In this document: positions 63,673 to 64,000 of the stretch, piece by piece
How the letters are laid out: the number at the start of each line of letters is the position of its first letter
Numbering within the stretch: the first letter of the stretch is position 1
From: Halobacillus aidingensis
GTDB taxonomy: Bacteria; Bacillota; Bacilli; Bacillales; Halobacillaceae
DNA length: 64,000 nucleotides
Direction: 5' to 3'
NCBI RefSeq assembly: GCF_900104185.1
Contig: NZ_FNIZ01000009.1
Span: 84,357 to 148,356, forward strand
The notes under the pieces: generated by a model
The model's input: the letters and a program-made list of their open reading frames with translations, nothing else
Told to the model about the DNA's origin: nothing
Databases searched by the model: none
Position numbers and translations under genes: made by a program

Positions 63673-64000
63673 TGACCCCCAAGAGTTGGACACTTATCTA
63701 GCTCTGAGTTAAGGGGGATTCACCTTGAAAAAATTTACGAAAGAAGACAAATTCCAAGCCGTTCGTCGATATATTGATGAAACGATAAGCTACCGTCACC
63801 TTGCTAACGAGATTGGCGTAGACAACTCCGCTCTACGTTATTGGGTCAAATTATATGAGTATCATGGCAATCAAGCTTTTGCGTGTCCCTATACAAACTA
63901 TTCCTCAGACTTTAAACTGAAGGTAATTCAATGGATTAAAGACGAAGGGTATTCCATTCGCGAGGCCTCAGCTCTCTTCCATATCCCTGATTATTCAATG
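63673..64000 (+). mobile_element. IS3-family (IS150-like) insertion sequence, left part
   Basis: TGACCCCCAAGAGTTGGACA at 63673-63692 is a typical left end of the IS150 group, followed by orfA. The element continues past the right edge. It lies inside a type I repeat. Confidence 0.85.
63725..64000 (+). CDS. IS3-family transposase OrfA, N-terminal part
   Basis: The reading frame starts TTG at 63725, 8 nt after AGGGGG, and runs off the window (92 codons seen). The product MKKFTKEDKFQAVRRYIDE carries two helix-turn-helix units, YRHLANEIGVDNSALRYWV and YSIREASALFHI, the layout of IS150 OrfA proteins that bind the IS ends. The catalytic OrfB lies beyond the edge. Confidence 0.87.
   Translation, partial: MKKFTKEDKFQAVRRYIDETISYRHLANEIGVDNSALRYWVKLYEYHGNQAFACPYTNYSSDFKLKVIQWIKDEGYSIREASALFHIPDYSM

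Overview
This is a 64 kb piece of a low-GC Firmicutes chromosome. Almost every gene and its order match the Bacillus subtilis region from ypsC to sleB, including rnpB, gpsB, recU-ponA, asnS-dinG, panBCD, dapB-mgsA-bshA-cca, qcrABC, the aro/tyrA/hisC cluster, hepS-menG-hepT, spoIVA-hbs, der-gpsA and cmk-ypfD. Many endospore genes are present: cotD-like, sspM, ypjB, spoIVA, spoVIF, the YIEGIA pair and sleB-ypeB. Acidic low-complexity tails on QcrC and PBP1, and acidic proteins in general, suggest a moderately halophilic Bacillaceae such as Halobacillus. The family is secure; the genus is inference.

Layout. (1) 1-7.5 kb: ypsC (cut by the left edge), rnpB, gpsB, ypsA and a cotD-like gene. A cdd gene and a large RND exporter follow where B. 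subtilis has other genes, then yppE and a small coiled-coil gene. (2) 7.6-16 kb: sspM, recU and ponA on the plus strand, facing nth, dnaD, asnS, aspB, ypmB and ypmA on the minus strand. (3) 16-26 kb: one long minus-strand gene train from ypjD through dapB, mgsA, bshA, cca, birA and panBCD to dinG, with a recognisable promoter upstream of ypjD. (4) 26-35 kb: a repeat cluster, ypjC alone on the plus strand, a YugP-type peptidase, ypjB, ypjA, qcrABC, ypiF, ypiB, ypiA and an amidohydrolase-like gene that has lost its metal site. (5) 35-42.5 kb: the shikimate, tyrosine and histidine genes and cheR, without the trp operon found here in B. subtilis. (6) 43-50 kb: ndk, the menaquinone side-chain genes, mtrB (TRAP) without folE, hbs, spoIVA, yphF and yphE. 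(7) 50-63 kb: spoVIF, gpsA, der, the YIEGIA pair, yphA, fni, ypfD, plsC, cmk, the PilZ gene ypfA, ypeB and sleB. (8) The right edge holds the start of an IS3-family element.

The most distinctive content is a set of dispersed, palindromic, modular repeats in the gaps at 26.1, 42.6, 50.2, 55.6 and 63.2 kb. At least two related families have long inverted terminal repeats. One can carry a nested, highly conserved 154-bp module, and two copies share a roughly 165-bp internal module. They encode no credible protein, look like non-autonomous mobile elements, and always lie at breaks between conserved operons. The copy at 63.2 kb is itself interrupted by the IS3 element.

The genes cover core metabolism (aromatic amino acids, pantothenate, lysine/DAP, bacillithiol, isoprenoid quinone), respiration (b6c complex), translation and ribosome assembly, cell-wall synthesis and division, and spore coat, cortex and germination. 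Start codons were chosen from ribosome binding sites and family alignments recalled from knowledge. No database search was run.
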